Part shown: positions 17,025 to 25,151 of the stretch, one piece after another
Layout: every line of letters begins with the position of its first letter
Position numbering within the stretch: the first letter of the stretch is position 1
Assembly: GCF_902498995.1 (NCBI RefSeq)
Contig: NZ_CABVLY010000007.1
Coordinates: forward strand, 186,001 to 250,000
Origin: Burkholderia anthina
GTDB taxonomy: Bacteria > Pseudomonadota > Gammaproteobacteria > Burkholderiales > Burkholderiaceae
Direction of reading: 5' to 3'
Length of the DNA: 64,000 nucleotides
Notes under the pieces: model-generated
The model's database searches: none
Seen by the model: only the letters and a program-made list of their open reading frames with translations
What the model was told of the DNA's origin: nothing
Made by a program: the position numbers and the translations under genes

Positions 17025-18389
17025 TCAGGCGCTATCGGAACCGGCCTGCACCGCCGCGACACGCGAGCGCGCCGGCGCAACGGGTCGCGCTCGCTTCGAG
17101 AACCACTGGAACACGACGATCAGCAGCACGACCGGCACGAAATTCCGCCCGCTGAACAGGTTCGGAATCCGCAGTATCTCCAGAAGCGACACATAGAGCA
17201 CAGCGTGCGCGCAGCACCAGAAGCCGTTGCCGCTCCGCCAGCCCGCGTAGCCGCGGCCAAATACCCAGCCGGCAAACGCCGCATTCAGCAAGCCGAACCA
17301 GCCCCACTCGTAGAAATGGACGAAGATCCCCGACGGGTTGTTGAACTCCGGATCGGCATAGCTGTTCAGGAACAGGTCGAGCCGGTCGCCCGAGTCGAGC
17401 CACGGCTGCGCCATCGAGCCGATCACCGGAAAATGCAGCAGCCAGTCGAACGTGAACATCGGGTGCCCGCTGTCCCAGCCGAGCACGCTCAGGATCCCCG
17501 CGCCGTTGTTCAGCGACGTCGAGTAGTACAGGCCCAGGCGTTCGAGCGCGAAATCGAAGATGTTGTCGTAGATGTTGATGTAGTACGTTTCCCACGACCG
17601 GTTGTATTCGTTCGCGATGAACAGCCCGAGCAGCAGCGGAATCGCGGCATACGGCCCGAGCGTCAGCAGCCGCGATCGCGAGCCCGAACGGCCGAAGCGG
17701 AACCGGACCACCATCAGCGCGAACGGCAACACCACTTCGATGATCGCGAGCCGTTCCGCGAAGATGAAGCTGCGCAGCAGCGTCAGCACGGTGAGCACGG
17801 CCAGATAGATCTTGTAGCGGTTCAGCCCCTTGACCGGCGTCCTGAATACGTAGAAATAGAGCGCGACGAACGGCGCGGTCGCCTGCGTGAACGTGCTCAG
17901 GCCCGTCACGCGCCCTTTCAGGTCGATCAGCTCGAACGTGTTGGCCGTGCCGCGCAGATACGACAGCAGGATGGCGGGATGCATGAGAATGCCGCTCATC
18001 ATGACGAGGTAGCCGAACAGCGCGAGCGCGAACACGAAATCGAGCACGCGCGGCGACAGTTCGACCGCTTCGTCCGCCGGCGCGCGCGGTGCCTGCGCGT
18101 CGTTGGACGCGAACCACGCGGCCGCCATCAGCACCAGCAGGAACAACGCGCCGACGATCGCGTAATAGCCGTCGAAATAGATGCGCGCGATCGACTTCTG
18201 GTCGCCCAGCAGGCCCATCGACAGCATCCCGTACAACGGCAGGATGAAGATCAGCACGAGCCGCGCAGGATCCTCCCACCAGTAAGCCTGGTATCCGGCC
18301 GCACGCGCGGCGCGCGCCGCCGCGGCCCGGCGGGCGGGCCCGGGCTGTCGTCGTTGCATGCGCACGCCGGCCGCCGGTCGATCGTTCAT
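17025..18389 (-). CDS. Wzy-like exopolysaccharide polymerase
   Basis: A 454-aa polytopic membrane protein with roughly ten or more transmembrane segments and a large loop between about residues 290 and 400 (WETYYINIYDNIFDFALERLG through NSYADPEFNNPSGIFVHFYEW). The topology and its place beside wzc and wza fit an O-antigen/EPS repeat polymerase; primary sequence in this group is poorly conserved. The ATG at 18389 follows AAGGATGG; an in-frame ATG at 18446 would add a polar leader. It is separated from wzc by only 64 bp and should be co-transcribed. It would join lipid-linked repeats in the periplasm. Confidence 0.75.
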   Translation of the reverse strand: MNDRPAAGVRMQRRQPGPARRAAAARAARAAGYQAYWWEDPARLVLIFILPLYGMLSMGLLGDQKSIARIYFDGYYAIVGALFLLVLMAAAWFASNDAQAPRAPADEAVELSPRVLDFVFALALFGYLVMMSGILMHPAILLSYLRGTANTFELIDLKGRVTGLSTFTQATAPFVALYFYVFRTPVKGLNRYKIYLAVLTVLTLLRSFIFAERLAIIEVVLPFALMVVRFRFGRSGSRSRLLTLGPYAAIPLLLGLFIANEYNRSWETYYINIYDNIFDFALERLGLYYSTSLNNGAGILSVLGWDSGHPMFTFDWLLHFPVIGSMAQPWLDSGDRLDLFLNSYADPEFNNPSGIFVHFYEWGWFGLLNAAFAGWVFGRGYAGWRSGNGFWCCAHAVLYVSLLEILRIPNLFSGRNFVPVVLLIVVFQWFSKRARPVAPARSRVAAVQAGSDSA

Positions 18390-18453
18390 GATGCCCGTTC
18401 CATCCTTTCGATGCGCGAATCGCGCGAAGCCGCCGGAGCGACGCATGCGCCGC

Positions 18454-20718
18454 TCAGCGCGCCGGCGGTCGCGCCGCCATCGCGTCGGCGTAGCCCGACA
18501 TCGCCTGATGCGTGCTCGTGTCGTTGTACCCGTAGCCGTACCGCCCCGGCACGCCCTTGAAGTCGTTCAGGATCACGCCGCGCACGGCGATATGCGCGTG
18601 CTCGAGCCGTCGTGCGCTTTCGTCGAGCTCCGTCAGCGTCGTCACGCCGCTGCGCGCGACGAGGAACACGGTGCCCGCCAGACGCCCGAGCAGCAGCGCA
18701 TCGGCAACCGGCAGCAGCGGCGGCCCGTCGATCACGACCATGTCGTACTGCGACGCCGCGTGCTCGATCAGTTCCGCGAACGTCGGCTGCAGCAGCAGTT
18801 CGCCCGGATCCGGAACGACGCTGCCCATCGGCAGGAAATCCAGGCCGGGCGTCACGCCGTGCCGGATCGCCTCGTCGATTCCGTGCGTGCCGGCCACCAC
18901 ATCCGACAAGCCCGGCGCGCGGCTGTAGCGAAACCGTTCATGCAGCGATCCCTTGCGCAGATCCGCGTCGATCAGCAACGTCCGTCGCCGCGCCGCGCCC
19001 ATCAACGCGGCGAGGTTGGCGGCAACGAACGACTTGCCGACGCCCGTCGTCGGCCCCGAGATCAGCACGACGGCGTTCGGCGCATCGCGCATCGACAATT
19101 GCAGCTCCGTGCGGAAATGGCGCAGGCTTTCCAGCGCGACGTCCTGCGCCGCGACGGGCGGCACCGGCGTGCGCGTGCCGCTCGCGCCACTCCTTGTGCG
19201 CGCACTGATTTGCGCGTGCGCCGGGCTGTGCGGCACCGTCGCGAACACGGGCAAGCCGGTCGACCATTCGATTTCGTCCACGTCGCCCACCGTGCCGGCG
19301 ACGCGCTGGCGCGCGACCACGATCGCGGCGCCTGCCAGCAGGCCGACGATCAGCGACGCGACGACGATCATCCCGCGATGCGGCCCGATCGGCACCTCCG
19401 CCACCTTCGCGACGTCGACGATCCGCACGGTGCCGGTCTTGCTCGCCCGGGCCAGGATCATCTGCTGGCGCGTGTTGAGCAGGTTCGTGTACAGCGCGGT
19501 ATCGACGGCCACGTCGCGCTGCAACTGCAGCACGCCCTGCTCGACGGTCGGCAGCTGCTGGATCTGCTTGCGCGTCGTGTCGAGCGAGCGCTGCGCGTCG
19601 GCGAGCTGCGCGTCCACCGCCACGACCGCCGGATGCTTCGGCATGAAGCGCGTCAGCAACTCCTCGCGGCGCTGCTGCAGCGTCTGCACGCGCGTCTCGA
19701 TGTCGACCGACTGCTGGCGCAACGCCAGCGCCTCGTCGCTCGTATTGACCGTGCCATGCGACGCGCGGTACGCGTTGAAGCGGCTTTCGGCCGTTTCGAG
19801 TTGCGCCTTCAGTTGCGGCAGTTGCGCATCCATGAAGCGGATCAGCTTGTCGGCCGCTTCCGACTTGCGCTGCGTGTTCTGCGCGAGGTATGCATCGCCG
19901 ATCGCATTCAGCACGCGGCTGTCGTGCGCGGGATCGGTGCCGTCGAGCGTCACGCCGATCATGTTCGACTGCTTGCCGCGCTCCGAAATCAGCGCGTTCT
20001 TCTGCAGCCAGGTCGTCGCTTCTTCGTCGCCGTAGCGCGTCAGGTCGAAGCGCGCACCGGGCTTGCCCGCCACGTCGCGCACGAACAGGTCGATCGTCCC
20101 CTGCGGCGTTTCGACGTGCAGCGGCTGGCCGACCCGGCCCTGCCATACCGGCCCCTTCCTGCCGAAGAAGCCGGTGCGCTGCAGCGTATACGCGCCGTCA
20201 TCGCCCAGCGTCAGCGCGAAACGCTTGTCGAGCAGTCGCTTCGATACGTCGAAGGTCGGCACGTCGATGCGCTCCGTGCCATAGACGTACCCGCCCGGCA
20301 GCGGCGACGACAATCCGTCGGCGCCGCTCACGAGCCGCCATCCGATGATCGGCAGGTAGTGCGGCCGGACGTTCACGGGCAGGTTGGTACTGTCGACCGC
20401 GCGCGCCATCACCGCGCGGGATTTCAGCACCTCGATTTCCGTCGATGCGTCGGTCTTCAGGTCGAACACCGACGACGGATCGCCGGTCGGCGCCGTCGGT
20501 TTCGAATCGGTCGGACTCTGCTCGACCTGGAACAGGATGTCGGACCGGTAGACCGGCGCGGCGCACAGCGCATACACGGCGCCGACGACCGCACCGGCGA
20601 GTGCCGTGCAGAGAATCAGCCGCCGGCTGCCGTACAGCATGCGCCAGTAGCGGCGAACCGGGGAGGACGGGCGCAAGGCGGCCCCGTCGAACGGGTCGGG
20701 CAAGGTCGAAGAAGTCAT
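18454..20718 (-). CDS. Wzc-type polysaccharide co-polymerase with BY-kinase domain
   Basis: A 754-aa protein with a Wzz domain flanked by membrane segments (about 33-52 and 449-468). A long coiled-coil periplasmic region lies between them (about 280-420). A cytoplasmic tyrosine kinase domain follows: Walker A at 555-563 (GPTTGVGKS), Walker A' at LLIDADLR (581-588) and VVIDGPPLLP (661-670). The C-terminus has a short Tyr cluster (RYGYGYN, then SGYADA), likely autophosphorylation sites. It sets chain length and couples polymerisation to export through the Wza channel encoded just upstream. The ATG at 20718 is 58 bp after the wza stop. Confidence 0.93.
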   Translation of the reverse strand: MTSSTLPDPFDGAALRPSSPVRRYWRMLYGSRRLILCTALAGAVVGAVYALCAAPVYRSDILFQVEQSPTDSKPTAPTGDPSSVFDLKTDASTEIEVLKSRAVMARAVDSTNLPVNVRPHYLPIIGWRLVSGADGLSSPLPGGYVYGTERIDVPTFDVSKRLLDKRFALTLGDDGAYTLQRTGFFGRKGPVWQGRVGQPLHVETPQGTIDLFVRDVAGKPGARFDLTRYGDEEATTWLQKNALISERGKQSNMIGVTLDGTDPAHDSRVLNAIGDAYLAQNTQRKSEAADKLIRFMDAQLPQLKAQLETAESRFNAYRASHGTVNTSDEALALRQQSVDIETRVQTLQQRREELLTRFMPKHPAVVAVDAQLADAQRSLDTTRKQIQQLPTVEQGVLQLQRDVAVDTALYTNLLNTRQQMILARASKTGTVRIVDVAKVAEVPIGPHRGMIVVASLIVGLLAGAAIVVARQRVAGTVGDVDEIEWSTGLPVFATVPHSPAHAQISARTRSGASGTRTPVPPVAAQDVALESLRHFRTELQLSMRDAPNAVVLISGPTTGVGKSFVAANLAALMGAARRRTLLIDADLRKGSLHERFRYSRAPGLSDVVAGTHGIDEAIRHGVTPGLDFLPMGSVVPDPGELLLQPTFAELIEHAASQYDMVVIDGPPLLPVADALLLGRLAGTVFLVARSGVTTLTELDESARRLEHAHIAVRGVILNDFKGVPGRYGYGYNDTSTHQAMSGYADAMAARPPAR

Positions 20719-20776
20719 ACAGCATCAGTCCCGTAGGGCGCGACGCGCGGTCGCGATCACGAATTCGCCGCGAAGG

Positions 20777-22015
20777 TCACGGCGAAATCGCCTTGGCCGT
20801 CAGCGCGCCTTGCGCGGACGACGGAATCAGCAGGTTGACGACGCGGCTCCAGCGCACCAGCGACGACGAATCGACGAACACGACGTCGCGCCGCTCGAGC
20901 GGGAACTGGTCGGCCAGCGCGAACGACGCGGGCGAACTGCCGTCGAGGTGGTACACCTGCGGACGGTTGCCCGGGCCGCGACGCACGACGAACACCTGCC
21001 GCGCGTCCGACGTGTACTGGCTCACGCCGCCGGTGTCGCCGAGCGCTTCGCCGAGGCTCATCCGGCCGTCGGTCAATGTCAGCGTCGCCGGACGCGACAC
21101 CTCGCCGAGCACGAACACCTTCGCGTCGCTCGCCGCGCGCACGCGCACGAGGTCGCCGTCGCGCAGCAGGATGTTCGACGGGTTCACGCCCGCGGCGATC
21201 AGTGCCGGCAGGCTCACGTTCACGGTCTTGTCGCCGCGCGTCACCGACACCTGCGAGCGGTCGGCCGTCGCGGTGAAGCCGCCCGCGCGGTCGATCGCCT
21301 CGGGCAGCGTCATCGGCAAGTCATTGACGATCTGCAGCCCCGGCGAGCGCACTTCGCCGTCGAGATACACACGCTTGCTGCGGTAGGCCTGCACGCGCAG
21401 CGAGAGCTGCGGCTTGCGCACGTATTCGCCGAGCCGCCTCGACATCAGCGCGCTCGCCTGTGCCTCGGTAAGCCCGGCCACGTGCACGAGGCCGGCATAC
21501 GCGAACTGCACGTTGCCGTTTGCGTCGACCGTATAGCCCGTCGCGACCGAGCTGGCGCCGACGCCGTCGCCGCCCGCACCGCCGCCCGTCATCTGCGTCG
21601 TGGGCAGGTTCAGCTCCGGGTGATCCCACACGACGATGCCGAGCACGTCGCCGGGGCCGATCGTGTACGGATGCGGCTTGCCGAACAGCTGGCGGATTTC
21701 CGCATCGGCGTTGACGCCTTGCGGCGCGCCATGGTGCTGCGCGACGAGTGCCGGCGTGATCTCGATCAGATCCTCGCTCGACACATTCTGCACGCCGTCG
21801 AGGCCGCCGGAGCCCGATGCGTCGGCGCTCACGCGCGCATTCGCATCGCGTTCGGCCGGCCCCCGATACGTCATGCCCGGCGACAACGCACACGCACTCA
21901 ATGCGCATGCAGCCGCGATGATCGCCATGCGCGACAGCCACGGCGCGCGACCGACGGCGGCCGTCTGCGGCCGTCGCGTCGCGAGCGTCGATCTCTTTTG
22001 CGTGGTGGTTGACAT
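20777..22015 (-). CDS. Wza-type outer-membrane polysaccharide export lipoprotein
   Basis: A 412-aa lipoprotein. The signal peptide ends in LSAC (lipobox in ACALSACALSPG). It contains the poly_export domain (YTIGPGDVLGIVVWDHPELN) and SLBB beta-grasp repeats (KRVYLDGEVRSPGLQIV; KVFVLGEVSRPATLTL). I prefer ATG 22015, preceded by GGAAGG; the open frame extends upstream to 22093. It forms the outer-membrane channel for exopolysaccharide and leads the wza-wzc-wzy-acyltransferase unit. Residues after the Cys mature into an Ala/Gly-rich linker before the export domain. Confidence 0.92.
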   Translation of the reverse strand: MSTTTQKRSTLATRRPQTAAVGRAPWLSRMAIIAAACALSACALSPGMTYRGPAERDANARVSADASGSGGLDGVQNVSSEDLIEITPALVAQHHGAPQGVNADAEIRQLFGKPHPYTIGPGDVLGIVVWDHPELNLPTTQMTGGGAGGDGVGASSVATGYTVDANGNVQFAYAGLVHVAGLTEAQASALMSRRLGEYVRKPQLSLRVQAYRSKRVYLDGEVRSPGLQIVNDLPMTLPEAIDRAGGFTATADRSQVSVTRGDKTVNVSLPALIAAGVNPSNILLRDGDLVRVRAASDAKVFVLGEVSRPATLTLTDGRMSLGEALGDTGGVSQYTSDARQVFVVRRGPGNRPQVYHLDGSSPASFALADQFPLERRDVVFVDSSSLVRWSRVVNLLIPSSAQGALTAKAISP

Positions 22016-22067
22016 TCGTGCCCTTCCGAAACTGTGCGGTAACCCGCCGAACCCGACCGATTCCCGC

Positions 22068-22110
22068 ATTACGCTTGGCAGCGCGGCTCGCATTGCAGTG
22101 CCGCGCCTCC
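22068..22110 (-). promoter_or_regulatory. Degenerate Bep-type box for the wza unit
   Basis: On the minus strand GGAGGCGCGGCACTGCA (22110-22094), about 10 of 17 matches, is followed after 20 bp by CGTAAT (22073-22068). The wza start is about 53 bp downstream. A second match on the plus strand (GTAACCCGCCGAACCCG, 22039-22055, about 13 of 17) has no -10 at the right distance. This is weak evidence on its own, raised by position. Confidence 0.35.
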
Positions 22111-22143
22111 CTCTTCACCGCACGTCATTCCGTACGATTCGCC

Positions 22144-22569
22144 ATGAACTGTCCTTCGCCGCTTTCGTCGCTCGTCTGCATCGTGTCGGCCTGCCTTGCC
22201 TGTGCCGCCGCTGCGCAAACGCCGCCCGCCGCGCCGGCCGACGCGCCGGTCTCCGCATCGTCGACGCTGCCCGCGCCGCTCGTGCTGCAACGTTCGGCGC
22301 AAACTGCCGCGCCAGGCGCTGCCGTGGAATCCGACACACCTGCATCCGGTGTCGCGGCGCCCGGCTTCGCGTTTCCGCTTCCCGCCACCCGCGCCGCGGC
22401 ACAATCCGAATCGCGCCCTCGCAGTGCACTGCGTCGACCGCTCGTGGCAGACCGACCGCACCGCCCGCAAGCGGCGAGCGCACCGGCCGGCGATGCATGG
22501 AGCAGCGACACGCTGTACGCGTCGCCCTACGCGAAATCCCCGTACGAGCAACCCGGCGATCCGGACTGA
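22144..22569 (+). CDS. Small secreted Pro/Ala-rich protein of unknown function
   Basis: A 141-aa protein beginning with a clear signal peptide (SPLSSLVCIVSACLACAAAAQ, split here as a hydrophobic core with AxA cleavage near residue 23-25). The mature part is rich in Ala, Pro and Ser with a basic centre and ends SDTLYASPYAKSPYEQ. I recognise no domain. The start at 22144 places the signal sequence at the N-terminus; the frame is open further upstream. It diverges from wza and lies inside the exopolysaccharide cluster, so an envelope or matrix role is possible. Confidence 0.6.
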   Translation: MNCPSPLSSLVCIVSACLACAAAAQTPPAAPADAPVSASSTLPAPLVLQRSAQTAAPGAAVESDTPASGVAAPGFAFPLPATRAAAQSESRPRSALRRPLVADRPHRPQAASAPAGDAWSSDTLYASPYAKSPYEQPGDPD

Positions 22570-22700
22570 CGCCCGTGGCGGTCATGCCCTCGCATGACCG
22601 CGCGTGCATCCATACCGGATTGGACACCACGCCGGCTCGCGCGTTTGTGAGCGACCCCACCGAACGCCCATCTCCATCCGAACCGGGATCGCGCCCGACA

Positions 22701-24557
22701 TCACGACCGGCCGACCGGCACCCCTGCGTACGACCGCCCGGCCGCCTCCGGCGCGGCCTGATCGGCGATACGCGCGACCGGCCAGTCCGACTCGTGTGCC
22801 AGCGCCTGCATGCACAGATCGATCACGACGTCCGTGCCCACCGCGCCGTACACCGCGTGGTCGACCTGGGCATCGAGGTGCAGGCGCACGTGGCGTGAGC
22901 GCCGGAATGCGTGCTCGATCGCGCCGAAGTGACGCCGGACGTCGTCGATGCCGGGATCCAGTGCGCCGTACACGAGCATCGTCCATACGTTGCGCTGCGC
23001 GAGTTCGCGCATCACCCCGCGCGGCGTGTCGATGCGCGGCTTCCAGCCGACGCGCGCCGCGATTTCCATCACCGGCACGCTGACGCGCGCGACGGCATTC
23101 GCGGCCACCGCGCGCACGATCGGCCGCAGGTCGCGCCGCTCCAGCACGAATCGTTTCCACTTCCGCCAGTCGCGCACCGACAGCCAGTAACCGCGCACCG
23201 AGTTGTTCCGCTGTTTCTGCACCGCCTCGAGCGAGAGCCCGGCCGGCCATACGAAGCGGGCGAGATTGACCGCGATCACGCCGCCGAGCGACGGCGTCTT
23301 CACCGCCGCGTGCAGCGCCGCGTATGCGCCGGAACAGATGCCGGTCGCGACCACCTCCGGATAACCGAGCGCGCGCAGCCAGTCCGCGGCGGCGGCCACG
23401 TCGTCGACCGATTGCGTCGAGTACACGACCCCCGACTGATCGTCCAGCGCAATGCGCCCGCTGTCGCCGACGCCCTGCACGTCGATCCGCAGCGTCGTCA
23501 CGCCGACGCGCGCGAGCGTGCGGGCGAGGCGCACGCTGAAACGCCCTTCGCCGCTGCGCGGATTCGTCGACGTGTTCGCGATCACGACCGCCGGGCCGAC
23601 CGGCGCGGCCGGCCGCGTGTCCGCGGGACGGCACAGCACGCCGACCAGCCGGTCGGGACCGACCGCGACGACCTGCTCGGTCATGTCGTTCATGTCGAGC
23701 GCGACGGCCGACTCGCCGTTCCACGCCGGATCCGCGTGTGTGCGCGTTTCGTCGGCAGCCGGCGTGCTCAGCGAGCGTTCGACGATCCAGCTCACGACCG
23801 TGTCGATCGCCGTCAGCGGCAGGCGCGAGCGGGTGCCGTCGAGCATCGTCGTCGGCCACTCGCGAAACGGTTCGCTCGTCACGTTCACGCCGCGCGCGAG
23901 CAGCGCGTCATGCAACGCCGGCCCGTCGCCCTGGTCGGGCTGGATCAGCAGCATCGCGCCGGGCAGCGTCGGCGCATCGCGCACCACGTCACACAGATCG
24001 ACCGCCTTCAGCGCATCGACCAGATCGTTCGGGAAGCGATGACCGAGCACGTTCATGCAGGGTTCGTCGCGATGCGCGGCGCGGATCGCGGGCGACGTGG
24101 TATCGAGCCACTGGCGATGCACGAACGACAGCTCGCGCAGGTAGGCGCGGCCGCGCACGACCGGCGACAGCGCGACCAGCCCGTCGACGCGCGGCGGCGG
24201 GCGCGGGCCCACGCCCGCGGCGGCCAGCATCGCGAACAGCGCGCCCGCGCGGACGCCGACGAGCGTGAGCCCGGTCACGCCGACCTCGTCGCGCAACAGG
24301 TCGATCGCATCGTGAATGCTGTCGAGGGTGGCGGCATGCCGGCCTGCATCGCGGTCGTCGCCCGCCGAGTCGCCGGTACACGGATAGTTGAATCGCATCA
24401 CCGTGACGCCCTCGCGAGCCAGACGCTCGGCCATCGCCCGCATCAGCTTGTGCGTCCACGAAGCCTCGTGACCCAGCGATTCGCACAGGATCACGCCTTG
24501 TCTCGTCTGTCCTTCGTGCAGCCACCCTACGCAGCTGCCGAACGTTATCGGCTTCAA
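22701..24557 (-). CDS. Two-domain alpha/beta hydrolase-like protein
   Basis: A 618-aa cytoplasmic-looking protein made of two tandem alpha/beta-hydrolase folds. The first (about 1-280) has GVTVMRFNYPCTGDSAGDD, but at the nucleophile elbow reads GVRAGALFAM, with Ala where Ser belongs. The second (about 310-600) has VTTLRIDVQGVGDSG and a good elbow GICSGAYAAL. So only the C-terminal half appears catalytic. I chose TTG at 24557 because GAGGAG precedes it by 6 bp; an ATG at 24629 is also open. Similar proteins occur in exopolysaccharide and exosortase-linked clusters. Deacylation or transacylation of the polymer precursor is a guess. Confidence 0.7.
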   Translation of the reverse strand: MKPITFGSCVGWLHEGQTRQGVILCESLGHEASWTHKLMRAMAERLAREGVTVMRFNYPCTGDSAGDDRDAGRHAATLDSIHDAIDLLRDEVGVTGLTLVGVRAGALFAMLAAAGVGPRPPPRVDGLVALSPVVRGRAYLRELSFVHRQWLDTTSPAIRAAHRDEPCMNVLGHRFPNDLVDALKAVDLCDVVRDAPTLPGAMLLIQPDQGDGPALHDALLARGVNVTSEPFREWPTTMLDGTRSRLPLTAIDTVVSWIVERSLSTPAADETRTHADPAWNGESAVALDMNDMTEQVVAVGPDRLVGVLCRPADTRPAAPVGPAVVIANTSTNPRSGEGRFSVRLARTLARVGVTTLRIDVQGVGDSGRIALDDQSGVVYSTQSVDDVAAAADWLRALGYPEVVATGICSGAYAALHAAVKTPSLGGVIAVNLARFVWPAGLSLEAVQKQRNNSVRGYWLSVRDWRKWKRFVLERRDLRPIVRAVAANAVARVSVPVMEIAARVGWKPRIDTPRGVMRELAQRNVWTMLVYGALDPGIDDVRRHFGAIEHAFRRSRHVRLHLDAQVDHAVYGAVGTDVVIDLCMQALAHESDWPVARIADQAAPEAAGRSYAGVPVGRS

Positions 24558-24824
24558 TCGGTACTCCTCGGATCGGTATTTGTTATCGGATACGCGTACG
24601 CGTTCCGGCCCCATCGGAATGCGCGACACCGCCGCTCATGCGGCTGCCGGACGAACGCACGGCAGCACGGCGACGGATAGCCGCCGCGCCCCTGCGCGGC
24701 CCGCCTGCCCTGCTTCATGCGCTCGCCGTCCTGCTCATGCAGTGCGGAAGCGCTTGTCTTGCGCACTCGCGCGTGCCGGCCGTAGCCGTGCACGCTGTCC
24801 GTCATGAACGAAAACGGTGCGTTG

Positions 24825-24867
24825 ATTAGATCATCCGGCCCGAGCGGGCTTCGGTGCGCCAGCTTAC
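24825..24867 (-). promoter_or_regulatory. Bep-type box and -10 for the hydrolase gene
   Basis: On the minus strand GTAAGCTGGCGCACCGA (24867-24851) is followed after 20 bp by TCTAAT (24830-24825). Box and -10 closely match the copy at 14339-14298, and a 40-bp block around them is conserved between the two places. The start codon is about 268 bp downstream. The rest of the 594-bp gap (24558-25151) has no convincing gene. Confidence 0.6.
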
Positions 24868-24949
24868 AAATGCATTCCCCACTGTCGCGACACAACGACA
24901 TACTCGCCGGCACGATTGCCTCCGCGCGCGCGCACGGAATCGACGAACG

Positions 24950-24990
24950 GTAGGCTCGCGAACACAGGCGCATCCGTCGGCCCGTATCAT
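24950..24990 (+). promoter_or_regulatory. Bep-type box and -10 for the flippase gene
   Basis: GTAGGCTCGCGAACACA (24950-24966) is followed after 18 bp by TATCAT (24985-24990). It lies back-to-back with the hydrolase box, 82 bp apart, and resembles the copy at 14395-14436 over the whole element. The gene starts about 160 bp downstream. Confidence 0.62.
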
Positions 24991-25151
24991 GACCGCCAGA
25001 CGATGTGGCCGTGCCCGGCGTCGCCGGACGAAAACCGGCGCCTGTCGGCGCGGGCCGCGAATCCACGCAGCCGCGTCAGGCCGGCCGGCCGCGCGAGCGC
25101 ACGGCGGCCCCGATCCGCCGCCATGCGACACCCACGGCGCCGACCGAGCGA

